A stretch of 24,538 bases of DNA from Bremerella sp. JC817 (GCF_040718835.1 NZ_JBFEFG010000231.1:1-24538); one strand, 5' to 3'. Positions 16,015-23,578 are shown, counted from the stretch's first letter. Numbers and translations: made by a program. Notes: generated by a model not told the origin, from the letters alone.

Positions 16015-16374
16015 TTAGGCCGGGTCGGAAGTCTCTGGGAAGTGGATGACCTCTTGGTAGGCGTCCCCATCCTCGCTGGTCGCTACGGTGAAACCGATCG
16101 CCTTGAGGGTCGATGGGGTAGCCGTAATCCGATTGTTGGCGTCGTCCCAGAAAACCTTCTTCCCGGCGACGATGCCCGAACTGACTCCCGTCGCCTTGGG
16201 AACCTTGTAGACACCCCCGAATGCGGCCAGGGCTCCCAGTTCGCCGCTGTCAATCGCACGGTGGGCAATCCGAACGTGATCGCCCACCACGACAACGTCC
16301 CCCGCCGCGATATCGGCCGCGGCGATATGGTCGACCATCAAAGGCGAACCCTGTACCAATTCTGCCTGAAACAT
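16015..16374 (-). CDS. DUF2190-family capsid decoration protein
   Basis: The 119-aa product carries the DUF2190 pattern: GDVVVVGDHVRIAHRAIDSGELGALAAFGGVYKVPKATG followed by IVAGKKVFWDDANNRIT and a short C-terminal strand. Members occur directly next to the major capsid gene in many tailed phages and act as capsid cement or decoration proteins. Length is typical. It follows the protease-capsid fusion gene after a 127-bp gap that contains two hairpins, unusually large for this operon, and may therefore be made at a different level from the capsid protein. Confidence 0.8.
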   Translation of the reverse strand: MFQAELVQGSPLMVDHIAAADIAAGDVVVVGDHVRIAHRAIDSGELGALAAFGGVYKVPKATGVSSGIVAGKKVFWDDANNRITATPSTLKAIGFTVATSEDGDAYQEVIHFPETSDPA

Positions 16375-16390
16375 TTTTGCCTCGCGTTGC

Positions 16391-16413
16391 CACGCGAAGC
16401 GTTATTTCGCGTG
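16391..16413 (-). promoter_or_regulatory. 8-bp hairpin in the leader of the DUF2190 gene
   Basis: CACGCGAA and TTCGCGTG form a perfect stem around a 7-base loop, 17 bases upstream of the start of the DUF2190 gene. It may affect translation of that gene or stabilise its processed message. Confidence 0.4.
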
Positions 16414-16456
16414 ACTTGATAGTGTGAATCGATTAAATGAAGAAACTCGATATTGC

Positions 16457-16484
16457 CGCGTCGGTCTCAATCGAAACCGACGCG
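16457..16484 (-). terminator. 9-bp hairpin directly after the capsid gene
   Basis: CGCGTCGGT and ACCGACGCG form a perfect stem around a 10-base loop, 17 bases after the stop codon of the protease-capsid gene. There is no U-run behind it, so a partial terminator or an mRNA-stabilising hairpin, as often found after highly expressed capsid genes, is more likely than a full terminator. Confidence 0.45.
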
Positions 16485-16501
16485 TTAGCGTTGCACCAAA
16501 A

Positions 16502-18793
16502 TTAGCCGGGGTCGGCGACGCCGGTGAACATGCAGGCGGCTTCCGGTTCTTCTTCGCCGAATCCGAAGTCGTGGAAAGCCCGGTACTGAATGCCCAGCGT
16601 GGTGAAGTCAGACTCTTCCGACTGGATGGTCGGCATCTGCTGGCCGTTGAGCGTGGCACACGAGAATGCGGCACGAACCTTCGGATCCGCAAACAGGATG
16701 TATTGCGATTCAGATTGATTCGGAATCGAGTTGCCTGCTCGGTCCTTGATGTCGGTGTTATCGAGGTAACCCGACACGACTGGCTTGTACTTCCCACGGT
16801 GGCGGTTCTTGGCAAACTGCGGTTTGTTGGCCGTGGTGGTAACCTGGGCGTCAGTTTCGACGTACAGATCCATCGCGGTCGTTTCCAACATCGTTCCGAC
16901 TGCCATCAGCTTGGGGCTGATCAGGATCGGCGAACCATCGCTCTTAACTCGGCGATTAAATACCGAGGCCGCTTTAGTCAGGCCTGGCAGACTCAAGGCG
17001 TAGTCGGTGCCATGGATCAGGTTCTTGTTAAGTTCACTGAAGAAGGCGTTGGCATTGGCCAGGACCATCTTCCAGAACTCTTCTTCCATGATCAGCGCGG
17101 CCATCACGCCCAGCTGCCGATTGATCTGGACAAAGGCGTCCAGGTCGTCGTTGATTTGGTCCTGGCGGGTCAGCGTCAGCAAGGTGCCGTGGGTGTCAAG
17201 CTTGTTGCTGAATTGGCTTTCCGACATCTTGGAATGCTTCAACTGGCCATCGGGACCGACCTTTTGATAGCCGCCGTTGATATCCAGACGCAGTCGTTTG
17301 ACCGCCTTGAAGTCGGAATGGCTTGCGGGTCGGCACAGTTCGCCGTTGACCGTTTCCTGCTCTTCGAAGGCAGCAATCATCACCCGGTTGCCCGATTCCC
17401 CGAGGATGCCGGTCAGGCTGATGGTGGTGTTGCCCGAGGCCTGCAGGCTGTTGTATCGCTTGCCGCCGCGAAGCTTACGGTCCGCCATGCAAACCAGTTC
17501 CAGGAACTCGTCCGACTTCTGGCTTCCGTGATAGGAATAGCCGTTGGCTTCCAGGAATGTCCGGGCCATCAGCGAGTGGAGCGACACATTGCGGTACCGC
17601 TGCTCGTTGGCCAGGTTCATATCGTCCTGGCTCATCCCGCGGGCCACGATCTCTTCAGGCACGCCCATTGCCAGCGAAGTGGCCGCGGTCAACACGTTGT
17701 TGCTGGTGCGATCCTTCTGGGATTGGATATGGAATTGGCCACCGGCCCCAATCTCGCTGCGTCCCGCTCGCAAGATCTCCAGCTCGACCTTGTCGGTCGA
17801 CCAGTTCTGTTCGATCGCCTGCGCGTGCAGTTCGCCACGCTTTGCATCATCCAGGCGGCTACCTGCGAACAGGCTGGCGATCGTGCTTTGCCGCTTGATC
17901 TCGCCCGCCGCATTGAGTCGCAGCTGCTGAATCGGATCTTCGCCATCGCCAGGCGACAGATCCCCGCCAGCATTCAATCGCGAATTGCCGTTTTTCGGCG
18001 GCTTGTTCGGATCATCCTGGGCGCTTGGCGTTTCGTCGGCCGGATCACCCTGGCCGCTTGCCTTCAGCTCTGCTTCCCAACTGGCACGTAATACGCCCAG
18101 TTGGCCAGCGGTCAGAAGATTAATGTCCCATCCCTTGGCCTGCAGCCACGCTTCGAACTTCATGCTTCCCTCCATGGAAGAAGTTGCTTTCACGGCCGCG
18201 GAGGCAGAATCATCGCCGGCGATCGTGACAAACGAGATCTCGTAAATGGTGGCGGCCTTCACCAGATAAAACGGGCCGCGTTGTTTCTTGCCGTTCACGT
18301 CTGCCGATTGATCCGCGGCAATGAACTCCATGTCATCCCAGCTGTAGCGGGCTCCGATCGAAGCTTTCCAGGGGAAACCATCGCGGCTCGATTGGATCAG
18401 CTTCTGGCGTTCTGCGCCGTCGACCGACAGAACGCCGGAGGCCTTGATCCGCTTCCCATCGTTGACGATGTCGCCTGCTTCAAAATGGCCGACGGGTGAA
18501 TCAGCGTTGTGCTGATAGAGAGCTGGTCGTTTGCCAGCGGCAATCCTCACCCCTTTCAGGTCGGCCACGACGTCGACGCCAAACCCCAGGGGCCGCATCT
18601 TGCCGCCTGTATACGCCACCATGGAGAACGTCGGAACCTTCTCTTCCTTGCCCTCGTCGCCAGCAGCCGCTTCCAGAATCGAAACGTCTCCTTCGGCTTC
18701 GATCGTCAGCACGTCGGGGATGTTCTTTGGCTTGGCAGGTACCGTCGCCCCAGCTCGCAGCCAGGTTAGCGGGTTCAAGTTTTCAAGCTTCAT
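16502..18793 (-). CDS. prohead protease / major capsid protein fusion
   Basis: This 763-aa protein joins two phage head functions. Residues about 50-200 match HK97-type (S78-like) prohead proteases: GKMRPLGFGVDVVADL, ALYQHN with candidate catalytic His95, the block FPWKASIGARY with candidate Ser145, and TIYEISFVTIAGDDSA, the conserved closing strand. Residues about 205-300 are a polar, Pro/Asp/Gly-rich linker in the place of a scaffold domain. Residues about 300-763 form a major capsid protein, with SQYILFADPKVRAAF near the end and the closing QYRAFHDFGFG typical of the HK97-fold capsid C-terminus. The protease would cut itself and the linker during head maturation. The start overlaps the end of the portal gene by 11 bp. 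MEGSMKF at residue 207 could be an internal start for capsid alone. Confidence 0.87.
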   Translation of the reverse strand: MKLENLNPLTWLRAGATVPAKPKNIPDVLTIEAEGDVSILEAAAGDEGKEEKVPTFSMVAYTGGKMRPLGFGVDVVADLKGVRIAAGKRPALYQHNADSPVGHFEAGDIVNDGKRIKASGVLSVDGAERQKLIQSSRDGFPWKASIGARYSWDDMEFIAADQSADVNGKKQRGPFYLVKAATIYEISFVTIAGDDSASAAVKATSSMEGSMKFEAWLQAKGWDINLLTAGQLGVLRASWEAELKASGQGDPADETPSAQDDPNKPPKNGNSRLNAGGDLSPGDGEDPIQQLRLNAAGEIKRQSTIASLFAGSRLDDAKRGELHAQAIEQNWSTDKVELEILRAGRSEIGAGGQFHIQSQKDRTSNNVLTAATSLAMGVPEEIVARGMSQDDMNLANEQRYRNVSLHSLMARTFLEANGYSYHGSQKSDEFLELVCMADRKLRGGKRYNSLQASGNTTISLTGILGESGNRVMIAAFEEQETVNGELCRPASHSDFKAVKRLRLDINGGYQKVGPDGQLKHSKMSESQFSNKLDTHGTLLTLTRQDQINDDLDAFVQINRQLGVMAALIMEEEFWKMVLANANAFFSELNKNLIHGTDYALSLPGLTKAASVFNRRVKSDGSPILISPKLMAVGTMLETTAMDLYVETDAQVTTTANKPQFAKNRHRGKYKPVVSGYLDNTDIKDRAGNSIPNQSESQYILFADPKVRAAFSCATLNGQQMPTIQSEESDFTTLGIQYRAFHDFGFGEEEPEAACMFTGVADPG

Positions 18794-19259
18794 CGGTCGC
18801 GGGCTCCTTCTCTTCGTCCTGTTGGTTGGGCATCTCGGCCGTTAGCTGCCGTTGACCAGGCAACGGCAGACCCAAGGCTCGTCGGCGTTCCTGCTGCCGC
18901 GCGATGCTCTCGTAGTGCTCTTCCGGATCCACGCCGTTCTCGAGCAGGTATTGCTCGTCAGATTTCAGGCCGTTGTGGAAGAGCGTTTCGTCGGCCGAGG
19001 CCTGCTTCTGCGGATCGATGTGCGTATGCCGCGGCCATCGCCAGGTGTACTGCAGCTGATCCAGTGGCCCCAAGCCGCTGGGAATCTCACCCGGGACAAA
19101 GACGGCTTCTTCCAGCCACCAATGAAAGATCGTGTCGAGCATTCCCATTTCGAGGTTGGCACGTTCGATCGCGATCGACTCGAAATAGGTCTGGTGGTCC
19201 AGTCGGCCGGAGGCGAAGTTGTAACCGCTCGAATCGCCGGAGGCCTTGTTGAACGGCGA
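18783..19259 (-). pseudogene. truncated phage portal protein (lambda family), C-terminal part
   Basis: Read in frame from 19259, the sequence gives PFNKASGDSSGYNFASGRLD, then HQTYFESIAIERANLEMGMLDTIF, WHTHIDPQKQASAD-type and VDPEEHYESIARQQ blocks, which correspond to the last third of lambda-family portal proteins (PF05136), including the WPRHTHIDPQK and ARQQERRRALGLPLP region. An in-frame TGA at 19262-19260 lies directly before this, and the remaining 300 or so N-terminal residues are absent; the sequence to the right belongs to a recombinase gene. A 121-aa product could be made from an internal ATG at 19148. Its 3' end still overlaps the capsid gene. A virion needs a 12-fold ring of complete portal, so this copy cannot work. 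Confidence 0.85.
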
Positions 19260-19314
19260 TCAAGAGGCAGCGAAAGAGAGAACAAGGGATTTCGCCGATA
19301 GTTAGACGGCGATC
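19248..19314. repeat. imperfect 14-bp direct repeat at the portal/recombinase junction
   Basis: GTTGAACGGCGATC (19248-19261, in the portal remnant) and GTTAGACGGCGATC (19301-19314, containing the recombinase stop codon) match at 12 of 14 positions and bracket the 39-bp spacer between the two genes. Such a pair fits recombination through short homology, or half-sites of an attachment site; it may also be chance. Confidence 0.45.
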
Positions 19315-21113
19315 CAGCCTTTTTGATGCCCTAGATTGTGGACTTTGCCGCTGAGAACTGCCTGGGCGAGATAACGAGAAACGCAGGAGCCTTTGGTACC
19401 GAGATGCTGGCAGACTTCCTTGAAGAACACCACATCGCCACGTTGGCGGATGAAATGGGCAACCTCACGCCACTGGCCAGAGGTAGGGATGTCGTCGTCG
19501 GTGAGCGGGATGACTGTATCGATCCCCAGGCCGTCGCATAGCTCGATCACCCCATCCCACATCGTAACTCGATAGTAAGATTCAACGCGTCTTTCCCGCC
19601 GGAGGGTGATTCGCTTGATGGTGCTCCGCAGGGCGCTGCTCAGCTTTTCGCGGTCCGCTGCTTCGATGTTGTTGAGGAGCTGGTCCAGGTTCTCAAGCAC
19701 TTGCAGCGTCTCCGGAGATGGGTTGTGAACTCCGCCGACCCGTGCAAGCTTCTCCTTCAAAGATTGCTCTTCTTCTCGCCACTGAGAAAGGAGTTTGGTA
19801 ATGCCGGGAATATTGGCCGGGTCGGCCAGCGCGAGGTTCTCGGTACCACGTTCGATCTTGGCCCTGATCGCATCCAGCTTGGACTCAATTTGGCTGAAAG
19901 ACTTTGCCACACGTTTCGAGCGTCGCGATAGTTCCAACTTGATCGCAGAACGCGTTCGTCGATCAGCGAGAAAGGCCTTAAGCTTGGCCAGAACGCCTGC
20001 TTCAATGATCTCGGCCCGAAAAGATGGGCGGTCACTTTCTTCGGGAGATTCTTCAAAGGCGTGTCCCGGTAATGCATAGTAGCGCCGAACGCATGTGCCG
20101 CCGGTATGGCTCATCGTGGCTCCCTGCAGTCGTCGCCCATCCGGCAAGAAGACCAGACTAGTTAGAAGGTATTTTCCCGGTGTGGAAGAAATGGCTGGCT
20201 TGGAATTTTGGGCAAGCATTCGCTGGGTTTGATTGAAGACCTCTCGGGAGACCAACCCCTCGTGTGCTCCTTCGCAAATTGCTGCGCCGTCGTCGAAGAA
20301 GCTGCGGAACCGTCCCCGACGCCGTTTGCCAGATACGATATCCCCAGCGTAAACGGGGTTCGTAATGATGCGTCGTACGCTGGTGCTATTGAAACGCTTC
20401 CCGTACATGGTCCGGAAGCCATCCCGGTTCAATTGGCGAGCGATCGCACCACACCCGGTACCATTGGCCGCTTCGTGGAACATTTGCTGAATAGCTTCCA
20501 CTGCCTTTTCGTCGGTCGTCGGGACCAACTGCGAGGACCACTGCGCCGGAAGGCGAAACTTTTCGATCGTGCCCACCCGGCGGACTTCCTTGCCAGCTTC
20601 GTCCAGAATCCGGCGATCGTAGCCGAATGGTGGCCCGCCTTGTTTCTGTCCTCGGCTGATCGCCAGGCGTTTCCCGCTGATCACGCGATCCGCCAGCCGC
20701 ATCGACTCCTCGCGTGCTCCGTATTGATCGACGATTGCGGTGATTACCCCTCCCAGATTCGAGAAATCGAGTTCTCCGCGTTGGCAGGTAATGATCCTCA
20801 CACCGGAGTCACGAAGTTGCTTCCAGTGCACCATCGCATCGAACACGTCCTCGCGTGACATTCGGCTCTGCTCGGACAGCAGCACCGCATCGAAGGAGCC
20901 ATTCTTGGCGTCCGCCATCAGCTTTTGAAAGTCTTTTCGTTTGCTCGATTCCACGCCGGTCAAGCCGTGGTCCTGGTACCAGCGGACGATGCGATATCCC
21001 AGGCGGTCCGCCAGATTTTCAATATCTTTTCGCTGGCGAGCAGGGCTATCCTGCTGCTGGTCCGTGCTCATCCGGACGTAACCGACCGCCGGTTTCGTCT
21101 TTTTCTGAATCAT
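19302..21113 (-). CDS. large serine recombinase / integrase
   Basis: The product from the ATG at 21113 (GGGAGAAA upstream) has 603 aa; a longer frame to 21194 lacks support. Residues 8-150 form the resolvase catalytic domain: VGYVRMSTDQQ with the nucleophile Ser16, then LLSEQSRMSRED with the arginine, and VITAIVDQYGAREESMRLADRV. Residues about 175-300 are the recombinase DNA-binding domain (GGPPFGYDRR, GCGAIARQLNRDGFRT, RRIITNPVYAGDIVSGKR). The usual CxxC zinc ribbon is replaced by a cysteine-poor SLVFLPDGRRLQGATMSHTGGTCVRRYYAL; next comes a long coiled coil (SRRSKRVAKSFSQIESKLDAIRAKIERG). The last 60 residues (EVAHFIRQRGDVVFFKEVCQHLGTKGSCVSRYLAQAVLSGKV) look like a winged helix. It would catalyse site-specific integration or excision by a double-strand-break mechanism. 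Neighbours: broken portal at its 3' side, methyltransferase divergent at its 5' side. Confidence 0.92.
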   Translation of the reverse strand: MIQKKTKPAVGYVRMSTDQQQDSPARQRKDIENLADRLGYRIVRWYQDHGLTGVESSKRKDFQKLMADAKNGSFDAVLLSEQSRMSREDVFDAMVHWKQLRDSGVRIITCQRGELDFSNLGGVITAIVDQYGAREESMRLADRVISGKRLAISRGQKQGGPPFGYDRRILDEAGKEVRRVGTIEKFRLPAQWSSQLVPTTDEKAVEAIQQMFHEAANGTGCGAIARQLNRDGFRTMYGKRFNSTSVRRIITNPVYAGDIVSGKRRRGRFRSFFDDGAAICEGAHEGLVSREVFNQTQRMLAQNSKPAISSTPGKYLLTSLVFLPDGRRLQGATMSHTGGTCVRRYYALPGHAFEESPEESDRPSFRAEIIEAGVLAKLKAFLADRRTRSAIKLELSRRSKRVAKSFSQIESKLDAIRAKIERGTENLALADPANIPGITKLLSQWREEEQSLKEKLARVGGVHNPSPETLQVLENLDQLLNNIEAADREKLSSALRSTIKRITLRRERRVESYYRVTMWDGVIELCDGLGIDTVIPLTDDDIPTSGQWREVAHFIRQRGDVVFFKEVCQHLGTKGSCVSRYLAQAVLSGKVHNLGHQKGWIAV

Positions 21114-21294
21114 GCTGCTTTCTCCCAAGGGATAGTAATTAAGTCGGCTACAACTGCCGAAAGGCAGAGGATAGCTCGGCCCTACCCAGTGCATCCAGCG
21201 GTCTGAACAATATTCTCAACCCCTCCATTTCCCAAAAGAGGAATTGGGGCTTGATGCCCGTTTCCAGAGTTTTTATGCGGCAAATTGTCGAGGC

Positions 21295-21312
21295 TGTTCC
21301 AGATATGGAACA
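21295..21312. promoter_or_regulatory. operator-like palindrome between divergent genes
   Basis: TGTTCCA-GATA-TGGAACA is a perfect 7-bp inverted repeat with a 4-base spacer. It lies in the 300-bp gap between the recombinase (leftward) and the methyltransferase (rightward). The form suits a dimeric repressor or a controller-protein site, but no such regulator gene is in the window. Confidence 0.4.
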
Positions 21313-21413
21313 ATGATTCGCTTCTTGTCGGATCGCTCTTGCGGCCTTGCCTGAAATCGGATCTTCTCGAATCGTCTAACCGAGGAAAGCTCTTCGCAAC
21401 AAAGGATGGAAAC

Positions 21414-22157
21414 GTGCGAACGATCTACAAGAATGGCAAGCAGCGATTGATTTAGGGAGATGCGTTGGAGGTCTTGCCCAAGCTCTGTCGGCGTGGCGAG
21501 AAGTTTCACGCGATCATTACCGATCCTCCTTACTCAAGTGGCGGTTTGCATATGGCGACTCGCTCGGCGTCGACCAGCAGCAAATACCAATCGAGCGATG
21601 CCAAGAAGAAGCACCCTGACTTTCTCGGAGACAATCGCGACCAGCGATCCTATCTGGCATGGTCGATGATGTGGCTATCGTATTGCCACGAACTGTTGGT
21701 CGACCGAGGGATTGTGTGCCTGTTCAGCGATTGGCGGCAATTGCCCACGGTAAGCGACGCTTTGCAGGGAGCCGGTTTTATCTGGCAAGGCGTGGCGAGT
21801 TGGGACAAGGTAAACGCCAGGCCAAAGCTTGGCGGATTCCGTCAACAGTGCGAATTCATCGTCTGGGGATCGAAAGGGAAAGCTCCCGGCATCGGCGTCA
21901 GCCTGCCAGGCTCTTTTCGCGTTTCGCTGGTAAGCGGTGCCAAACGAGTTCATGCCGCGCAGAAGCCTGTCGAACTGATCAGCGAGGTATGCCGCTGCAC
22001 GATGCACCATGACGCCCCCAAGATTCTCGACCCATTCGCCGGAAGCGGGACGACACTGTTGGCGGCTCGTGGTCTTGGCATTCAGGCGGTCGGTGTGGAG
22101 CAGAGCTCTGAGATTGCTGCACTGGCCGTGAATCGCATAAAGACGGAGATTCCGTAA
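21414..22157 (+). CDS. DNA methyltransferase paralogue with an in-frame amber codon near its start
   Basis: The protein is a class-beta DNA amino-methyltransferase like the one at 2885-3640: DPPY, HMATRSASTSSKY, DNRDQRSY, WRQLPTVSDALQGAG, WDKVNARP, CEFIVWGSKGK, AQKPVELI and LDPFAGSGTTLLAARGLG are all kept in the same order. Aligned from a GTG at 21414, codons 1-16 match the paralogue without gaps (VRTIYKNGKQRLI*GD versus MKRIYDAEGQTLYQGD), but codon 14 is TAG (21453-21455) where the other copy has CAG (Gln). Only a TTG at 21465 (230 aa) could start translation downstream, losing the GD pair of the pre-DPPY motif; a purine-rich AGGGAG lies 5 bases before it. The rest of the frame is intact, so the gene is either freshly inactivated, read from the TTG, or suppressed. 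It stands alone on the plus strand. Confidence 0.8.
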
Positions 22158-22427
22158 CCTAGCAATGTCGCTGGTAAGTCTTTGTTTGCTCTTATTCTGT
22201 GGCTTCTCAGTCCAACCGTTTTAGATATGCCTGGAAAATTGCAATTTCGCGATTCTTCTGACTATTAGGCACTGTCCCGAAACTGATATTTTCTTGCCAA
22301 GGCACATCTGGCATCCTTCCCGAGTTACTGACCAAGGTTACTCGAGGACGAGAGGCAAATGTCGCATCCTGATCGCACGGATCACCATTGAAATGCAATC
22401 CGGGATTCCTTTTCGAGACAGACAGAA
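22158..22427. other. intergenic stretch, no recognisable gene
   Basis: This AT-richer stretch has only short frames on both strands with no family resemblance, including a 63-codon minus-strand frame at 22207-22398. It separates the methyltransferase from the transposase fragment and may be decayed mobile DNA. Confidence 0.5.
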
Positions 22428-22555
22428 ATGCCGTGGGCCGACCATCGACAGATCGTCGATGCTATTCTGTGGATTCTGCACACCGGCAGGCCAACGACTC
22501 GAATCTTAGGACCTCAAACGACTGTTGGCCAACAGCCTGTTCCCGCTCGACTGGA
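22428..22555 (+). pseudogene. fragment of an IS5-family transposase (DUF4096 N-terminal region)
   Basis: From 22428 the plus strand reads MPWADHRQIVDAILWILHTG, which matches the N-terminal (DUF4096) block of IS5-family transposases (RPWxDHRxVxxGILWxLxTGAPW). After that the match continues through a frameshift, with WPTACSRST in another frame aligning with the family pattern GPWxTVYxRF. No catalytic DDE part and no second terminal repeat follow. It is a dead remnant of about 40 codons. Confidence 0.6.
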
Positions 22556-22795
22556 TCAGTCGGCATCCGCAAGCCACTGACAAGGAAATTTGGTTCATTC
22601 ATAATCCACGAACACATTGCACGAAAACGAACTCCAGGAAGCGATTTCGTGCAAAAATAACAAAGAAAGGTCCCTGTAACAACTATTCTCTTTCTTCTTC
22701 CGGCTCTCCCCGCCCCCACTCCTCACAAAACAAGTACGCCTTAAAATCGAAAGACACAAAGTCAATTAACTAACCTTTTGCTAAGTACCTGCTTC
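22556..22795. other. intergenic leader before the Stealth-like gene
   Basis: No convincing gene is seen. An 82-codon frame at 22525-22773 has a Ser/Lys/His-rich composition without family likeness and starts inside the transposase fragment, so it is judged spurious. The DNA becomes A-rich (22726-22770), as expected for a promoter region, but no clear -35/-10 pair can be named. Confidence 0.4.
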
Positions 22796-23578
22796 GTGGA
22801 CGTTGTTTACTTTTTAAAGCACAGTCAATTTGAAGATGTCGAAATTCGCTATTCTCTTCGCAGCATTGCCCGGCATTGCCCCTGGGTGCGGAAAGTATGG
22901 GTTTTTGGTGATCGTCCCTTGTTTCTCTCAGAGGATACGACCATTGTCGAACACGTTCCCCACGATACTTTTTCGCGAGCTCTAGGGTTTCCTAACCCGA
23001 TGACCAATTTCTTTCAGATGCTGTTCAGTTCGTCGTTGATACCTGAATTGGACTCGGAGTACCTCTGGTTTTGTGACGATTTCTTCGTCATCAAAGATTG
23101 GACGATCGAGCAAGCCCGCACGCTACGTTACTTGCAAGATATGGATTCGCTGCAACGTCGAGGTCGCGGATTGTGGTTGGATTCCTTATGGCGAACCTAT
23201 GATGTGCTGCGGCGGTTTAAGCTTCCGCGATTGAATTACGAGACGCACGTTCCGACCTATTATCGAAAGCACTGGCCGTTGGAGGCGTACGCTCAATTCC
23301 GCGACTTTGTTACCGACGATCGTTGGTATGGACTGTTGGGACCTACTGCGATACTGAATCATGCCGTTGCCAAAAATGGTCTCACACCGATCTGCATAAA
23401 AGATGAAGGCTGCCGCGCAGGTTTTTGGGGGGAATCGCCATCGTTTGACGATGTTGTCGTTGCTTGTCACGGACGGCAGTTCCTCAATTTCGACGACAAA
23501 GCAATGGGGCCAGGCATACGACAATACCTCGACGTTCAATTTCCGGAACGATCGAAATACGAAAAGCCAGACGCTTGA
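22796..23578 (+). CDS. Stealth-like sugar-phosphate transferase (capsule/glycan biosynthesis)
   Basis: The product (260 aa from the GTG at 22796; a TTG at 22778 would add 6 residues) opens VDVVYFLKHSQFEDVEIRYSLRSIARHCPWVRKVWVFGDRP, the arrangement of Stealth proteins in which D-V-V-Y is followed by E-(L/I)-RYSLRSI...PWVRxIxI. It then has HVPHDTF and, at about residues 81-97, EYLWFCDDFFVIKDW, which corresponds to the conserved F-x-Y-x-N-D-D block (candidate metal-binding DD). Stealth enzymes transfer hexose-1-phosphate to a growing cell-surface polysaccharide. It is shorter than full Stealth proteins and lacks the CR3-CR4 region I would expect, so a related small glycan transferase is possible. 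No clear ribosome binding site is visible and the gene is alone. Confidence 0.75.
   Translation: MDVVYFLKHSQFEDVEIRYSLRSIARHCPWVRKVWVFGDRPLFLSEDTTIVEHVPHDTFSRALGFPNPMTNFFQMLFSSSLIPELDSEYLWFCDDFFVIKDWTIEQARTLRYLQDMDSLQRRGRGLWLDSLWRTYDVLRRFKLPRLNYETHVPTYYRKHWPLEAYAQFRDFVTDDRWYGLLGPTAILNHAVAKNGLTPICIKDEGCRAGFWGESPSFDDVVVACHGRQFLNFDDKAMGPGIRQYLDVQFPERSKYEKPDA

Noticed and set aside
21114..21194. N-terminal extension of the serine recombinase
   Set aside because: The catalytic domain starts directly after the ATG at 21113, which has a good ribosome binding site; the extension has no family match.
22462..22719. 85-codon minus-strand frame
   Set aside because: It overlaps the transposase fragment on the other strand and has Cys/Arg-rich composition without any family likeness.
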